This document shows, piece by piece, positions 9,501 to 16,648 of a stretch of 64,000 nt of DNA. Location of the stretch: contig NZ_AUGN01000011.1 of assembly GCF_000422685.1 (NCBI RefSeq), positions 62,001-126,000 on the forward strand. Reading direction: 5' to 3'. This DNA comes from Flavobacterium gelidilacus DSM 15343. GTDB taxonomy: Bacteria > Bacteroidota > Bacteroidia > Flavobacteriales > Flavobacteriaceae. The first letter of the stretch is position 1, and each line of letters starts with the position of its first letter. Under the pieces are notes generated by a model, which was not told where the DNA came from, searched no databases, and was given only the letters and a program-made list of their open reading frames with translations. The position numbers and the translations under genes are program-made.

Positions 9501-10298
9501 TCCGTTTTTTCCTGGTAAATGTGCTGCACCAATTGCAGAAAATAAACTACCAGTTTTCATAATAGAATCCATGCTTTTTACCATGTCTGTGTTTCTATCG
9601 TATAACATAGCCTTTAAATACGTTTCAGAAGAAGATAAAATCGTTAATGAATCTAGCATGTCTAAATCCTTTTCACGATAATAATCCATCATGGCTTCGT
9701 TGTAGTTTTTGTTTTTTAAAAGTTTTTTAAGTTTTTGACGGTTTTCTTCAACGTCTTTTGGCTTTACTTTCGCTTCAGCCTTCATTATATTGATAGTAGA
9801 TGATTTTACATCTTCTAAACCAAGTGTTTTTTTGCCATATTTTCTTCCTGTTCTATATATAAACATATCAAGATAAGTGTCTTCTTGATAATCTTTGTTC
9901 ATTTCGTTTGTTCTAGATAGTAATCCAATTAAGTTATAATTAGTACCTCTAAACAAAGGATATAAATCTTCTTTTTTTGGTTTTGTGATATAGAAATTGC
10001 TGTAAAAAGCTCCATAACCATAATTGTTACCATACATTCCACTAAAAATATTGTACAAATCTGACCAAGTTGTTGGGTCACTTTCGTTGGCAATAAAGTC
10101 AGCTTCCATCAAATGTTTGAAAAAGGCATCCGATAAATGGTACGAAACTTTTTCGCTAACATGCATAGAACCATAAACGTAAGAGTTTTTTTGAAGGCCG
10201 TTTCCACTAATTTCCCATAAAAGACTTTGATATTTTTTTTCTTGCGCTTGTGTAAAACAAACAAATAGAAGTGCAATCAGAATGATTTTTTTAGACAT
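6522..10298 (-). CDS. Large secreted TraB/GumN-family protein with HEAT-like C-terminus
   Basis: The 1,258-residue protein has a signal peptide (residues 1-18, ending TQAQ). Residues of about 20-285 are a TraB/GumN (TIKI-like) domain: YVYGSMHVSEK near the N-terminus and SAIGAAHLPGKNGVIEALR near 255, which carry the two conserved GxxH motifs. Eukaryotic TIKI relatives are metalloproteases, but bacterial roles are mostly unknown. The middle (about 300-850) is beta-rich with at least two similar segments. Residues of about 860-1000 look like HEAT-type helical repeats (YSALKSVYFLDISKEDLPQV, then DPAIIPYLENIYKKEDV). Most family members are about 300 residues, so this is an unusual extension. The C-terminus ends in YGGYEDEYYGD. 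Confidence 0.8.
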   Translation of the reverse strand: MSKKIILIALLFVCFTQAQEKKYQSLLWEISGNGLQKNSYVYGSMHVSEKVSYHLSDAFFKHLMEADFIANESDPTTWSDLYNIFSGMYGNNYGYGAFYSNFYITKPKKEDLYPLFRGTNYNLIGLLSRTNEMNKDYQEDTYLDMFIYRTGRKYGKKTLGLEDVKSSTINIMKAEAKVKPKDVEENRQKLKKLLKNKNYNEAMMDYYREKDLDMLDSLTILSSSETYLKAMLYDRNTDMVKSMDSIMKTGSLFSAIGAAHLPGKNGVIEALRAKGYTVKPVFGDYTDEGRKTKKQIEEYFIKPEFETKTSTDGMISLPLYKLVLENAENFESPDLANGGYINVKRSLLKDFISKDNTTFNHKSLDSLFYENIPGDILDKKFYQEKNYMVYDIKSKTKTNNAQRYRYYITPLEIIAVIMGGEGDYVRQYESYVFDNITIKTNQNSTEKFTPKKGGFEVEVPSYYITQGNKDFDKQYADIKLLAYDDSEKANYFLEEQTLGDNENLEDTEFELKRIQYEFYNQHDLDSTNTFFNKEKMNFVSQSKIGEKDIYLKSVINGSKYYLLGTVGASKSKTDAFFNSFEVKNLKAEVETKIYVDSTAMFSVEIPKKQNEYLDFRFDRDYDSYQKKENIFKIKSKAFSFISPTGKDVELSFYQYHKYDSEKNLDSVWNEFREHIKSDFASNNYDDLDDLGVETVESVVEMASGDIIPADLAKVSSDKKKKLSYNISRWDEELGFNKKDKNKIELINEKLTSNADKTIHEMNVLAVKPNSNQAIKYKAIFKDGASYLMKTLVEKDYKNDDAFVEKTFNSFKPFDTILSTSVFENKFKYFVEDAYSDNDTIRYSALKSVYFLDISKEDLPQVKEFLNGFEFKQDENETLVSLYEKIGRIKDPAIIPYLENIYKKEDVTTSIQFAILNALTNQKSKDAYKTIAKLLEYDLPLSDNEYEVSSLFNSFEYDIEHSEVLFPDVFQFYSVNEYHTPIIDFTNKLIESNLGNPKKLKSYKKMLLTNAKLEYKRVLSWKQKQNIKEDNDYGYYDDGSYAPTEELISYLNILYPFKKEKAVAELYTKVNKLDVDNVTIGLAKIQLDKNNQVDKKTIEKLLAKPKTKFVALQILHHTKEIDELNKYTEDSIVLAAMTYFDDLKKEKDDVTFLEKRIIKQNKKEIHFFFYKIVDIDEDSYNKNAEKITGIAFVMEDGKINPQAFKKLRSKTFIEEKEIEPYIRAVIDESINTNHPRATYQKLSDTNNMYGGYEDEYYGD

Positions 10299-10332
10299 AA
10301 AATGTGTAATAAGTGTATATAATAGTATTTAT

Positions 10333-10364
10333 CAAATATATGGAATTTTAAAACATAGTGTAAA
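10333..10364 (-). promoter_or_regulatory. Promoter of the TraB-family/tag transcript
   Basis: On the minus strand TATATTTG (10340-10333) is a perfect -7 box. TTTA (10364-10361) lies 20 bases upstream as a near-consensus -33 element. Transcription should begin near 10327, about 28 bases before the ATG at 10298. Confidence 0.6.
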
Positions 10365-10365
10365 T

Positions 10366-10402
10366 AAAAAAAACCTTAATTCTATAACGAATTAAGGTTT
10401 TT
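10366..10402 (-). terminator. tsf: Terminator of the rpsB-tsf transcript
   Basis: Read on the minus strand, an 11-bp stem (AAACCTTAATT / AATTAAGGTTT, plus-strand 10371-10381 and 10390-10400) runs into a T-rich tract. It lies about 60 bases past the tsf stop and insulates the TraB-family promoter. Confidence 0.85.
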
Positions 10403-10423
10403 TAAATTGTATAACTTAGAAAT

Positions 10424-10440
10424 GCTGAAACAAATTCAGC
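10424..10440. repeat. Palindrome GCTGAA-acaaa-TTCAGC downstream of tsf
   Basis: A 6-bp inverted repeat around a CAAA-type loop lies between the tsf stop and its terminator. It shares its core (CTGAAACAA-TTCAG) with the longer palindrome at 12483-12503 after rpsI. Both appear to be copies of one dispersed intergenic element. Confidence 0.6.
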
Positions 10441-10460
10441 ACAAGCAAGTTTAGAATATA

Positions 10461-11285
10461 TTATCCTAAAGCAACTCTTTTGAATCCTGTTACAGTTAAA
10501 CCTGCATCAACAGATTTTACATAAGCAGCAACACTCATAGAACCATCTTTAATATAATCTTGGTTTACTAAAGTATTGTCTTTATAAAAACGTTGGATTT
10601 TTCCTTTTGCGATATTATCTAACATTGCTTCTGGTTTTCCTTCTGCTCTTAATAAATCTTTAGCAATTTCGATTTCTTTTTCAATAATTGAAGCATCAAC
10701 ACCAGCTTCGTTTAAAGCGATTGGGTTCATTGCAGCAGCTTGCATAGATACGTTTCTTGCAACTTCTTCAGCACCATCAACTTTTGATGATAATGCAGTT
10801 AAAGTAGCGATTTTGTTTCCAGCGTGAATGTAAGAACCAATAAAAGCACCTTCTAATCTTTCGAAAGAAGCGATTTCAATTTTTTCTCCAATAACTCCAG
10901 TTTGCTCAATTAATTTATCAGCAACAGTCATTCCGTTGAAATCTGAAGCTAATAATTCTTCTTTAGTGTTGAATTTTAAAGCTTGGTTAGCTAATTCTGT
11001 AGCTAATTTAACGAAACTTTCGTTTTTTCCAACGAAGTCAGTTTCACAGTTTAATGTAATAACAACACCAGCTGTATTTTCTGCATTTACTACAGCAATT
11101 GCAGCACCTTCAGTTGATTCTCTATCTGAACGATTAGCAGCAACTTTTTGTCCTTTTTTTCTAAGGTTTTCGATTGCTAGATCAAAATCTCCTTCTGATT
11201 CAACCAATGCTTTTTTGCAGTCCATCATACCTGCGCCAGTGATTGTTCTTAATTTATTTACGTCTGCAGCAGTAATTGTTGCCAT
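10461..11285 (-). CDS. tsf: Translation elongation factor Ts
   Basis: EF-Ts exchanges GDP for GTP on EF-Tu. The 274-residue product has the N-terminal UBA-like module (ITAADVNKLRTITGAGMMDC, then KKALVESEGDFDLAIENLR). The EF-Tu-contacting TDFVG motif follows (NCETDFVGKNESFV), with the two dimerisation subdomains after it. Length is typical for the Bacteroidota version. It follows rpsB on the same strand, the usual rpsB-tsf pairing, but with an inverted repeat of about 65 bases in the 127-base gap. Confidence 0.97.
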   Translation of the reverse strand: MATITAADVNKLRTITGAGMMDCKKALVESEGDFDLAIENLRKKGQKVAANRSDRESTEGAAIAVVNAENTAGVVITLNCETDFVGKNESFVKLATELANQALKFNTKEELLASDFNGMTVADKLIEQTGVIGEKIEIASFERLEGAFIGSYIHAGNKIATLTALSSKVDGAEEVARNVSMQAAAMNPIALNEAGVDASIIEKEIEIAKDLLRAEGKPEAMLDNIAKGKIQRFYKDNTLVNQDYIKDGSMSVAAYVKSVDAGLTVTGFKRVALG

Positions 11286-11325
11286 AATATTTTATTTTTT
11301 AATTGTAAATTTAAAATCTTTAAAT

Positions 11326-11391
11326 AAAAAAATCCAAATCCCAACTTTATTAAATTATCAATTAATTGATTCTTTATTGGAATTTGGATTT
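11326..11391 (-). repeat. Intergenic inverted repeat between rpsB and tsf
   Basis: AAAAAATCCAAATCCCAA (from about 11327) pairs with TTGGAATTTGGATTTTTT (about 11378-11395) with one mismatch. The loop contains a perfect 14-base palindrome, ATCAATTAATTGAT (about 11357-11370). The arms and the nested layout match the element at 3765-3830. Its position inside the rpsB-tsf transcript suggests partial termination or RNA processing that could set S2 to EF-Ts ratios. Confidence 0.7.
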
Positions 11392-11412
11392 TTTAAATTC
11401 TGAATTTTTATA

Positions 11413-12273
11413 TTATTCTTCTGTTGAAGTTTCTTCAGCTTTAACTTCTACTTCAGTAACTTCTTCAGCTTTCGCCTCAGCAACTTCTTCAGTTTTAGTT
11501 TCAGTAGCCTCTACTTTTTCAACTTTTTTGGCTTTTGGAGCTTTTTTTACATCTTTCCCTTCTTCTTGGTCTTCACCATCAGAAGTTCTTTCAGATAAAC
11601 CTTCAATAATTGCACCAGTAACTAAAGATAAAATTTTATCGATTGATTTAGAAGCATCATCATTTGATGGAATAACAAAATCTACATCACGAGGATCAGA
11701 ATTTGTATCAACCATTGCAAAAACTGGAATGTTTAATTTGTGAGCTTCTTTAATTGCGATATGCTCAGCTTTAATATCAACTACAAAAAGAGCAGCTGGA
11801 AGTCTTGTCATATCAGAAATAGAACCTAAGTTTTTTTCTAATTTTGCTCTAAGACGATCAACTTGTAATCTTTCTTTTTTAGATAACGTCATGAATGTAC
11901 CATCTTTCTTCATTCTGTCAATCATTGCCATTTTTTTAACGGCTTTTCTGATAGTGATAAAGTTAGTTAGCATTCCACCAGGCCATCTTTCAGTGATGTA
12001 AGGCATGTTTGCTGCAGCAGCTTTTTCTGCTACGATATCTTTAGCTTGTTTTTTGGTAGCAACGAAAAGTACTTTTCTACCTGAAGATGCAATTTTTTTC
12101 AAAGCTTCGTTAGCTTCTTCAATTTTTGCAGCTGTTTTATATAAGTTAATGATATGTATACCATTACGCTCCATATAAATGTAAGGAGCCATGTTTGGAT
12201 CCCACTTACGAGTCATGTGTCCAAAATGAACACCTGCTTCTAATAATTCTTTAACGTCAATTTTGTTTGCCAT
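11413..12273 (-). CDS. rpsB: Small ribosomal subunit protein uS2
   Basis: S2 is a late-assembling 30S protein. The frame opens at 12312, but the true start is the ATG at 12273, which gives the conserved MANKIDVKELLEAGVHFGHM and 286 residues. Other family blocks are RWPGGMLTNFITIRKA, LPAALFVVDIKAEHIA and PVFAMVDTNSDPRDVDFVIP. The last 60 or so residues are a Lys/Glu/Ala-rich low-complexity tail (EEVAEAKAEEVTEVEVKAEE) absent from E. coli S2. A 229-base structured leader separates it from rpsI upstream. Confidence 0.97.
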   Translation of the reverse strand: MANKIDVKELLEAGVHFGHMTRKWDPNMAPYIYMERNGIHIINLYKTAAKIEEANEALKKIASSGRKVLFVATKKQAKDIVAEKAAAANMPYITERWPGGMLTNFITIRKAVKKMAMIDRMKKDGTFMTLSKKERLQVDRLRAKLEKNLGSISDMTRLPAALFVVDIKAEHIAIKEAHKLNIPVFAMVDTNSDPRDVDFVIPSNDDASKSIDKILSLVTGAIIEGLSERTSDGEDQEEGKDVKKAPKAKKVEKVEATETKTEEVAEAKAEEVTEVEVKAEETSTEE

Positions 12274-12502
12274 TGTGTAATAGTTTACGTTCCGTGTTAT
12301 AGCAATCTTCAAGTAGTCACTTGCGTTAGTCTTGAAAATTTAGATGCTAAACTAATTCCTTTTTTACTTAAAGGAATATCGACAACTGTGTTTTAAATTC
12401 AATTTTGTTTATGCTGAAATATTTTCAACATCTTTTGTAATCATTCGATACAACTTGAAATAAATCGAGTTCTCTTCGAAAGATACTGAAACAAGTTCAG
12501 TA
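12274..12502 (-). promoter_or_regulatory. rpsB: Structured leader upstream of rpsB
   Basis: This 229-base non-coding stretch holds several stems: ATTCCTTT / AAAGGAAT (12355-12377), CAAGT / ACTTG (about 12310-12323), an imperfect ATGCTGAAA / TTTCAACAT (about 12409-12432), and the palindrome at 12483. No good TAnnTTTG box is visible, so rpsB may be read from the rplM promoter. Autogenous control by S2 is plausible by analogy with other rpsB leaders, but not shown. Confidence 0.5.
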
Positions 12503-12503
12503 T
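12483..12503. repeat. Palindrome ATACTGAA-acaag-TTCAGTAT after rpsI
   Basis: An 8-bp perfect stem lies right at the rpsI stop codon. On the minus strand the flanks pair as well: TCTCGAAA, in the last rpsI codons, with TTTCGAAGAGA just beyond. The whole makes a long nested hairpin. The core matches the palindrome at 10424-10440. Confidence 0.65.
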
Positions 12504-12889
12504 TAACGTTTCGAGAATTGGAATTTTTTTCTTGCTTTTTTCTGACCGAATTTTTTACGTTCAACCATTCTAGGATCTCTTGTAAGTAATCCTTCTGGTT
12601 TTAAGATAGCTCTGTTGTCAGCTTCTACCTCACACATTGCTCTTGCAATAGCCATTCTTACAGCTTCTGCTTGACCTGTTGAACCACCTCCATGAACGTT
12701 TACTTTTACGTCAAAGTTTGTTGCATTTTCTGTCAAAGACATTGGTTGCATAACTTTGTATTGTAAAGTAGCTGTTGGGAAGTAAACTGCAAATTCTTTT
12801 TTGTTTACGGTAATTTTACCTGTTCCTTCTGAAACGTAAACACGTGCCACAGCACATTTTCTTCTACCGATTTTGTGAATAACTCCCAT
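12503..12889 (-). CDS. rpsI: Small ribosomal subunit protein uS9
   Basis: The 128-residue protein has the S9 signatures IGRRKCAVARVYVSEGTG, NVHGGGSTGQAEAVRMAIAR and the basic tail GQKKARKKFQFSKR, which reaches the P-site tRNA. Its ATG overlaps the rplM stop by one base (TAATG), so the two are translationally coupled in the standard L13-S9 order. Confidence 0.98.
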   Translation of the reverse strand: MGVIHKIGRRKCAVARVYVSEGTGKITVNKKEFAVYFPTATLQYKVMQPMSLTENATNFDVKVNVHGGGSTGQAEAVRMAIARAMCEVEADNRAILKPEGLLTRDPRMVERKKFGQKKARKKFQFSKR

Positions 12890-13344
12890 TATTTAAGATC
12901 GTTTAGGTTAATGGTTTTAGGTTTTTGAGCTCCATGAGTATGCTCAGTACCTACAAATACATTTAAATTTCGGAATAACTCAGCACCTAATTTATTTTTA
13001 GGTAGCATTCCTTTTACAGCTTTTTCTACTAATAATGCAGGGTTTTTTTGTTGCATTACTTTAGCAGTTAAACTTCTTTGTCCTCCTGGGTAACCTGTGT
13101 GACGAATATATGTTTTTTCGTCTAGCTTGTTACCAGTTAGCTTGATTTTTTCTGCGTTGATAACAATTACGTTATCTCCACAGTCAACGTGTGGTGTAAA
13201 GTCTGGTTTGTGTTTTCCCCTTAAAAGTATTGCTACTTTAGATGAAAAACGACCTAAGGTACACCCTTCAGCATCTACAACAACCCACTGTTTATCAACG
13301 GTGGCTTTGTTAGCTGAAACTGTTTTGTAGCTTAATGTGTTCAC
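12889..13344 (-). CDS. rplM: Large ribosomal subunit protein uL13
   Basis: L13 is an early 50S assembly protein. The 151-residue sequence has WVVVDAEGCTLGRFSSKVA, LRGKHKPDFTPHVDCGD, YIRHTGYPGGQRS and AVKGMLPKNKLGAELFRNL, all typical. It is the first gene of the rplM-rpsI unit and has an excellent promoter and a compact hairpin leader immediately upstream. Confidence 0.98.
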   Translation of the reverse strand: MNTLSYKTVSANKATVDKQWVVVDAEGCTLGRFSSKVAILLRGKHKPDFTPHVDCGDNVIVINAEKIKLTGNKLDEKTYIRHTGYPGGQRSLTAKVMQQKNPALLVEKAVKGMLPKNKLGAELFRNLNVFVGTEHTHGAQKPKTINLNDLK

Positions 13345-13368
13345 AATAATTTATTTTAATTAAACATT

Positions 13369-13401
13369 CCATTCCCTTCCCATGATTCGGGTAAGGGAGT
13401 G
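13369..13401 (-). promoter_or_regulatory. rplM: rplM leader hairpin
   Basis: On the minus strand CACTCCCTTACCC pairs with GGGAAGGGAATG around a GAATCAT loop: about 12 pairs with one bulged A and one G-U. The predicted transcription start is at or within its 5' arm, so the mRNA begins with this hairpin. Such leaders on ribosomal-protein genes are often binding sites for the encoded protein. Confidence 0.65.
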
Positions 13402-13432
13402 CAAAAGTACAATTAATTATTATAAAACCAAA
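13402..13432 (-). promoter_or_regulatory. rplM: rplM-rpsI promoter
   Basis: Minus strand: TTTG (13432-13429), exactly 19 bases, then TACTTTTG (13409-13402). This is a full match to the Bacteroidota housekeeping promoter (-33 TTTG, -7 TAnnTTTG). The start is expected near 13396, about 52 bases before the ATG. Confidence 0.8.
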
Positions 13433-13586
13433 CACGAATTACATTATTATTTGTGTTGTGAATGAAGTAGTTATAATATGAGCCATAAAATATGATATAT
13501 AATATGAAAAAGGAATGTCAAATTTTATTCGGCTCAAGATTAAAATGTTATTTTAAAATTCACTATTTTTACCTTTTTAATATATT

Positions 13587-14615
13587 ATGAAATCAAAAGC
13601 CACATTAAAACAAATTGCAAAAGAACTAGGTGTTTCTGTATCGACAGTATCTAAAGCTTTAAGTGATAGCTCTGAAATTAGTGAAAGTACAAAAACAAAG
13701 ATAAAAGAATTTGCTGCTTTAAAAAATTATAAACCTAATAGTATAGCTAAGAATTTAAAAAATCAAAGGACTAATACTATTGGTGTAATTATACCTAATA
13801 TATTAAATCCTTTTTTTGCTAAAGTTTTTAGTGGAATTGAAAAACGTTCGCTAGAGCGAGGTTATAATGTTATTACCGGTATTTCTAATGAATCTCAAAA
13901 GAAAGAAGAACAGGTAATGGAAATGTTGAATAATGGAACAATTGATGGTTTTATTATTTCACTTTCAGAAGAAACACAATCAGAAAAAAAATATACTCAC
14001 TTAAAAGAAATTCTAAATAGCGGAACCCCAATTGTTATGTTTGATAGAGTTGCAGACGAAATTAAATGTGATAAAGTAATAGTTGATGATTTTGATTCAG
14101 CTTTTGATGCTACAAATCATTTAATTAAAATAGGTTGTAGAAAAATTGCTTTACTTTCTACTATTGATAATTTAAGCGTTGGAAAATTAAGATTAGAAGG
14201 TTTTAAAAAAGCAATTGAAAGTAAAGGTCAGGTTTTAGATGAAGAGTTAATAATCATTGAAAATGATATTGACGTTTTTGAATCAAAATTAAAAGACTTA
14301 TTGTGTTCTAAAAAAATTGATGGAATTTTTGCTTTAAATGAAGTCGCAACAACTACCGCATTTAGATTAACCTTAAAAAAGGGTTTCAAAATTCCGGAAG
14401 AAATAAATTTTATTGGTTTTGCAGATGGTGTTTGGTCAAAAAGATTAACACCAAGTTTGTCAACGGTTAGTCAACACGCGCCAGAAATTGGAAAAAATGC
14501 TGCTGACTTATTAATTGATAGACTAGAAGACAAAACAGAAAAAGAGATTCCAGAATATAAAACGGTTGTTATTAAAACTGAATTACGTCAACGTGAATCA
14601 ACACGAAAATTATAA
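13587..14615 (+). CDS. LacI-family transcriptional regulator
   Basis: The 342-residue protein has the LacI N-terminal helix-turn-helix (TLKQIAKELGVSVSTVSKAL) and hinge helix (KPNSIAKNLKNQRTNTIGVI), then a periplasmic-binding-protein-like sugar domain (PNILNPFFAKVFSGIE, then the DGFIISLSEE strand). Most family members bind a sugar and control catabolic operons. No sugar-use genes are adjacent, so its target may be distant. It ends convergent with the pnuC-like gene, overlapping it by 6 bases. Confidence 0.93.
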   Translation: MKSKATLKQIAKELGVSVSTVSKALSDSSEISESTKTKIKEFAALKNYKPNSIAKNLKNQRTNTIGVIIPNILNPFFAKVFSGIEKRSLERGYNVITGISNESQKKEEQVMEMLNNGTIDGFIISLSEETQSEKKYTHLKEILNSGTPIVMFDRVADEIKCDKVIVDDFDSAFDATNHLIKIGCRKIALLSTIDNLSVGKLRLEGFKKAIESKGQVLDEELIIIENDIDVFESKLKDLLCSKKIDGIFALNEVATTTAFRLTLKKGFKIPEEINFIGFADGVWSKRLTPSLSTVSQHAPEIGKNAADLLIDRLEDKTEKEIPEYKTVVIKTELRQRESTRKL

Positions 14616-15341
14616 CTCTTTTTCACTGTCATCTTTCCATGTTATATATCCTATTATAGCATTAAAGAAATAAAAACTATATTTTGCTGTATTGGCAATG
14701 TTTAACAAAAGAAGGTTTTGAATAATTTTCGTTAAATTATAAAATTGCCATAACAACCAATTGTCAGGATACATCCTTGCCGTATTAAATGTTCCTCCAA
14801 AAGTTAATCCTGCTGGAATAGCAATAGCGAAAAACAACTTCCAATCTATATCTTTCGTTGATAAATAACGAAAAGCTATATAGTTTAGTAAGAATGATAA
14901 TATAAACCCTATGACTATATTCCTATAAAATATAAAATCAATTTTTCTTAAAATCCTGCTTTTTTTCCAAGTATTGAAAACTAAATAGTTTCCGATAAAT
15001 GATACGGGATAAGTTAAAATTGCTCCAGCATTTCCTAATAAATAATCAATAGAACCACTTAAGAATGTATTGCAAGTTGTAATGAAATTACCAATGTTGT
15101 TCTTTTTAGTTACTAATCTATTTCCTATCATTGAGAAACTGGTATTCAATATTGATATGTATCCTAAATAAAAGATATAACTTTTTCCGCCATAACTAAA
15201 ATTATAAGTGGTTTTGTAATATTCCAAATAAATAGAAACGCTAATTACAATGATTAACCCAATAATATCTAAATAGGTACTATTAGTTAGGGCTTTAATT
15301 TTTGTAATAAGTGTACTTGAAAGTTTAAGGTTTAAATTCAT
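14610..15341 (-). CDS. PnuC-like nicotinamide riboside/vitamin transporter
   Basis: The 243-residue membrane protein has about seven hydrophobic segments. The C-terminal part (NWLLWQFYNLTKIIQNLL, then FNAIIGYITWKDD) carries the W..W...N and GY..W pattern of PnuC transporters, which bring in nicotinamide riboside or related vitamins by facilitated diffusion. The N-terminal half is more divergent and the substrate cannot be assigned. No TPP or NAD riboswitch is visible, since the gene abuts the serine hydrolase gene with a one-base overlap at 15341. It is the last gene of the minus-strand run that starts at 27184. Confidence 0.6.
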   Translation of the reverse strand: MNLNLKLSSTLITKIKALTNSTYLDIIGLIIVISVSIYLEYYKTTYNFSYGGKSYIFYLGYISILNTSFSMIGNRLVTKKNNIGNFITTCNTFLSGSIDYLLGNAGAILTYPVSFIGNYLVFNTWKKSRILRKIDFIFYRNIVIGFILSFLLNYIAFRYLSTKDIDWKLFFAIAIPAGLTFGGTFNTARMYPDNWLLWQFYNLTKIIQNLLLLNIANTAKYSFYFFNAIIGYITWKDDSEKEL

Positions 15342-16648
15342 TATTCTTTTGTGAACTTGAATTTCTGTCCACCTTGTTTTAAGGTGAATTTGTTTTCTTC
15401 AAAAACCATTTCAACTCCAGCAGTTTGAAAAACGAATTCAGTATCGCTTTTGGGAGTTAAAGGAAAAGAAGGTTGACCTGTTGCCTGAGCAATTAATTCT
15501 CCGTTTTTAGTAGAAACAGTTATTTTTAATGGAATTTCTGGGGAAGCATACGTTCCAACATATTTTTGTAAAACAGTATCATCAATTTTTTCAAAATTTG
15601 GAAAAGGAAAAGGGATTTTATAGTAAATACTCAAAATTCCAATCATAATGTCATTTCGATTAAAATTATCTCCATTCACAATTAAGGAAACTCCTAAATT
15701 ATCAGTTGGATAATAACCAACAACAGCTCTAAAATTTTCAATTCCACCTGTGTGTCCATAAAACTTTCTTTCTCCAAACGGAAATTGCATTAAAGCTATT
15801 CCGTAACCATCTTTTAAATCTTTCATGGCTTCTAAGGAAGTATTTTTGACTAATTTTCCATTAAATAAAGCAAACATGAATTCGGTTAAATCATCCGGAG
15901 TAGACATAATTTCACCAGCAGCAAAGGCAACATTATTTCCCCATTCAGGAGCTTTTTCCCAATTAGTGCCATTGAAAATATAAGAATAACTTTCCTTTTT
16001 AGAAGAATTTATTTTATCGTTCGGATAATAAGTGTTTTTTAATCCAAGCTTTTTAATTATTCGGTTTTCTACATTTGATGCATAAGATTCTTTTGTTAGC
16101 TTTTCGATTATTCCACCTAATAAGTAATAATTTGAATTGCTATATAAAAATTTAGAACCAGGTTCAAAAATAGATTCGTAATTGTTTATTTTGTTGTAGA
16201 TAACCGTTTTTAAATCATTAGTTGCAAAATCTTCTACAGAAAGCGAATCTTGATTGATGTAATCTTTTATTCCTGTTCTATGATGTAATAAATCATAAAT
16301 AGAAATTTTTTCTGCATTTTGAACTTTTGGATAAAACTTGGTCAACTTGCTTTCTAAATGCAATTTTTTTTCTTCAATTAACTGCATAATAATAGTTGCA
16401 GTAAATGTTTTAGTAATTGAACCAATTTTATATTTGGTAGTATTTGTTGCTTCAATTTTATTTTCTTCGTCAGCAAAACCATAAGCTTTTGAAAACACAA
16501 CTTCATTGCCTTCTCGCAAGGAAACTGAACCCATGAATTTATTATTGTTGTTTAAATAGGTTAATAAACTATCGATTCTTTGGAAACGTTCTTGTGTATA
16601 ACCAGTAAAAGTTAAAAATAATAATGCTATTAAAACTATTTTTTTCAT
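15341..16648 (-). CDS. Serine hydrolase of the class C beta-lactamase/PBP family
   Basis: The 435-residue protein has a signal peptide (residues 1-19, ending GYTQ). The catalytic motifs of the class C beta-lactamase fold are intact: S77-I-T-K80 in GSITKTFTATI, Y169-S-N171 in FLYSNSNYYLLGG, and HTGG at 299. After about residue 350 comes a lipocalin-like DUF3471-type C-terminal domain, common in esterase or peptidase members. It is likely a periplasmic D-amino acid peptidase or esterase rather than a true beta-lactamase. It overlaps the upstream methyltransferase by 4 bases. Confidence 0.87.
   Translation of the reverse strand: MKKIVLIALLFLTFTGYTQERFQRIDSLLTYLNNNNKFMGSVSLREGNEVVFSKAYGFADEENKIEATNTTKYKIGSITKTFTATIIMQLIEEKKLHLESKLTKFYPKVQNAEKISIYDLLHHRTGIKDYINQDSLSVEDFATNDLKTVIYNKINNYESIFEPGSKFLYSNSNYYLLGGIIEKLTKESYASNVENRIIKKLGLKNTYYPNDKINSSKKESYSYIFNGTNWEKAPEWGNNVAFAAGEIMSTPDDLTEFMFALFNGKLVKNTSLEAMKDLKDGYGIALMQFPFGERKFYGHTGGIENFRAVVGYYPTDNLGVSLIVNGDNFNRNDIMIGILSIYYKIPFPFPNFEKIDDTVLQKYVGTYASPEIPLKITVSTKNGELIAQATGQPSFPLTPKSDTEFVFQTAGVEMVFEENKFTLKQGGQKFKFTKE

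Noticed and set aside
10936..11743. Plus-strand open frames across tsf and rpsB
   Set aside because: They are antisense to conserved ribosomal and factor genes, and their Ser/Thr-rich composition mirrors the reverse codons of Ala/Glu/Lys-rich proteins.
13480..13560. TGAGCC...GGCTCA inverted repeat upstream of the LacI-type gene as an operator
   Set aside because: Arms are only 6 bp and about 46 bases apart, not the compact palindrome expected for a LacI operator.
15341..16648. Beta-lactamase antibiotic resistance gene
   Set aside because: The motifs fit the wide class C serine hydrolase family, and the DUF3471-like C-terminal part points to an esterase or peptidase; no resistance claim is justified.
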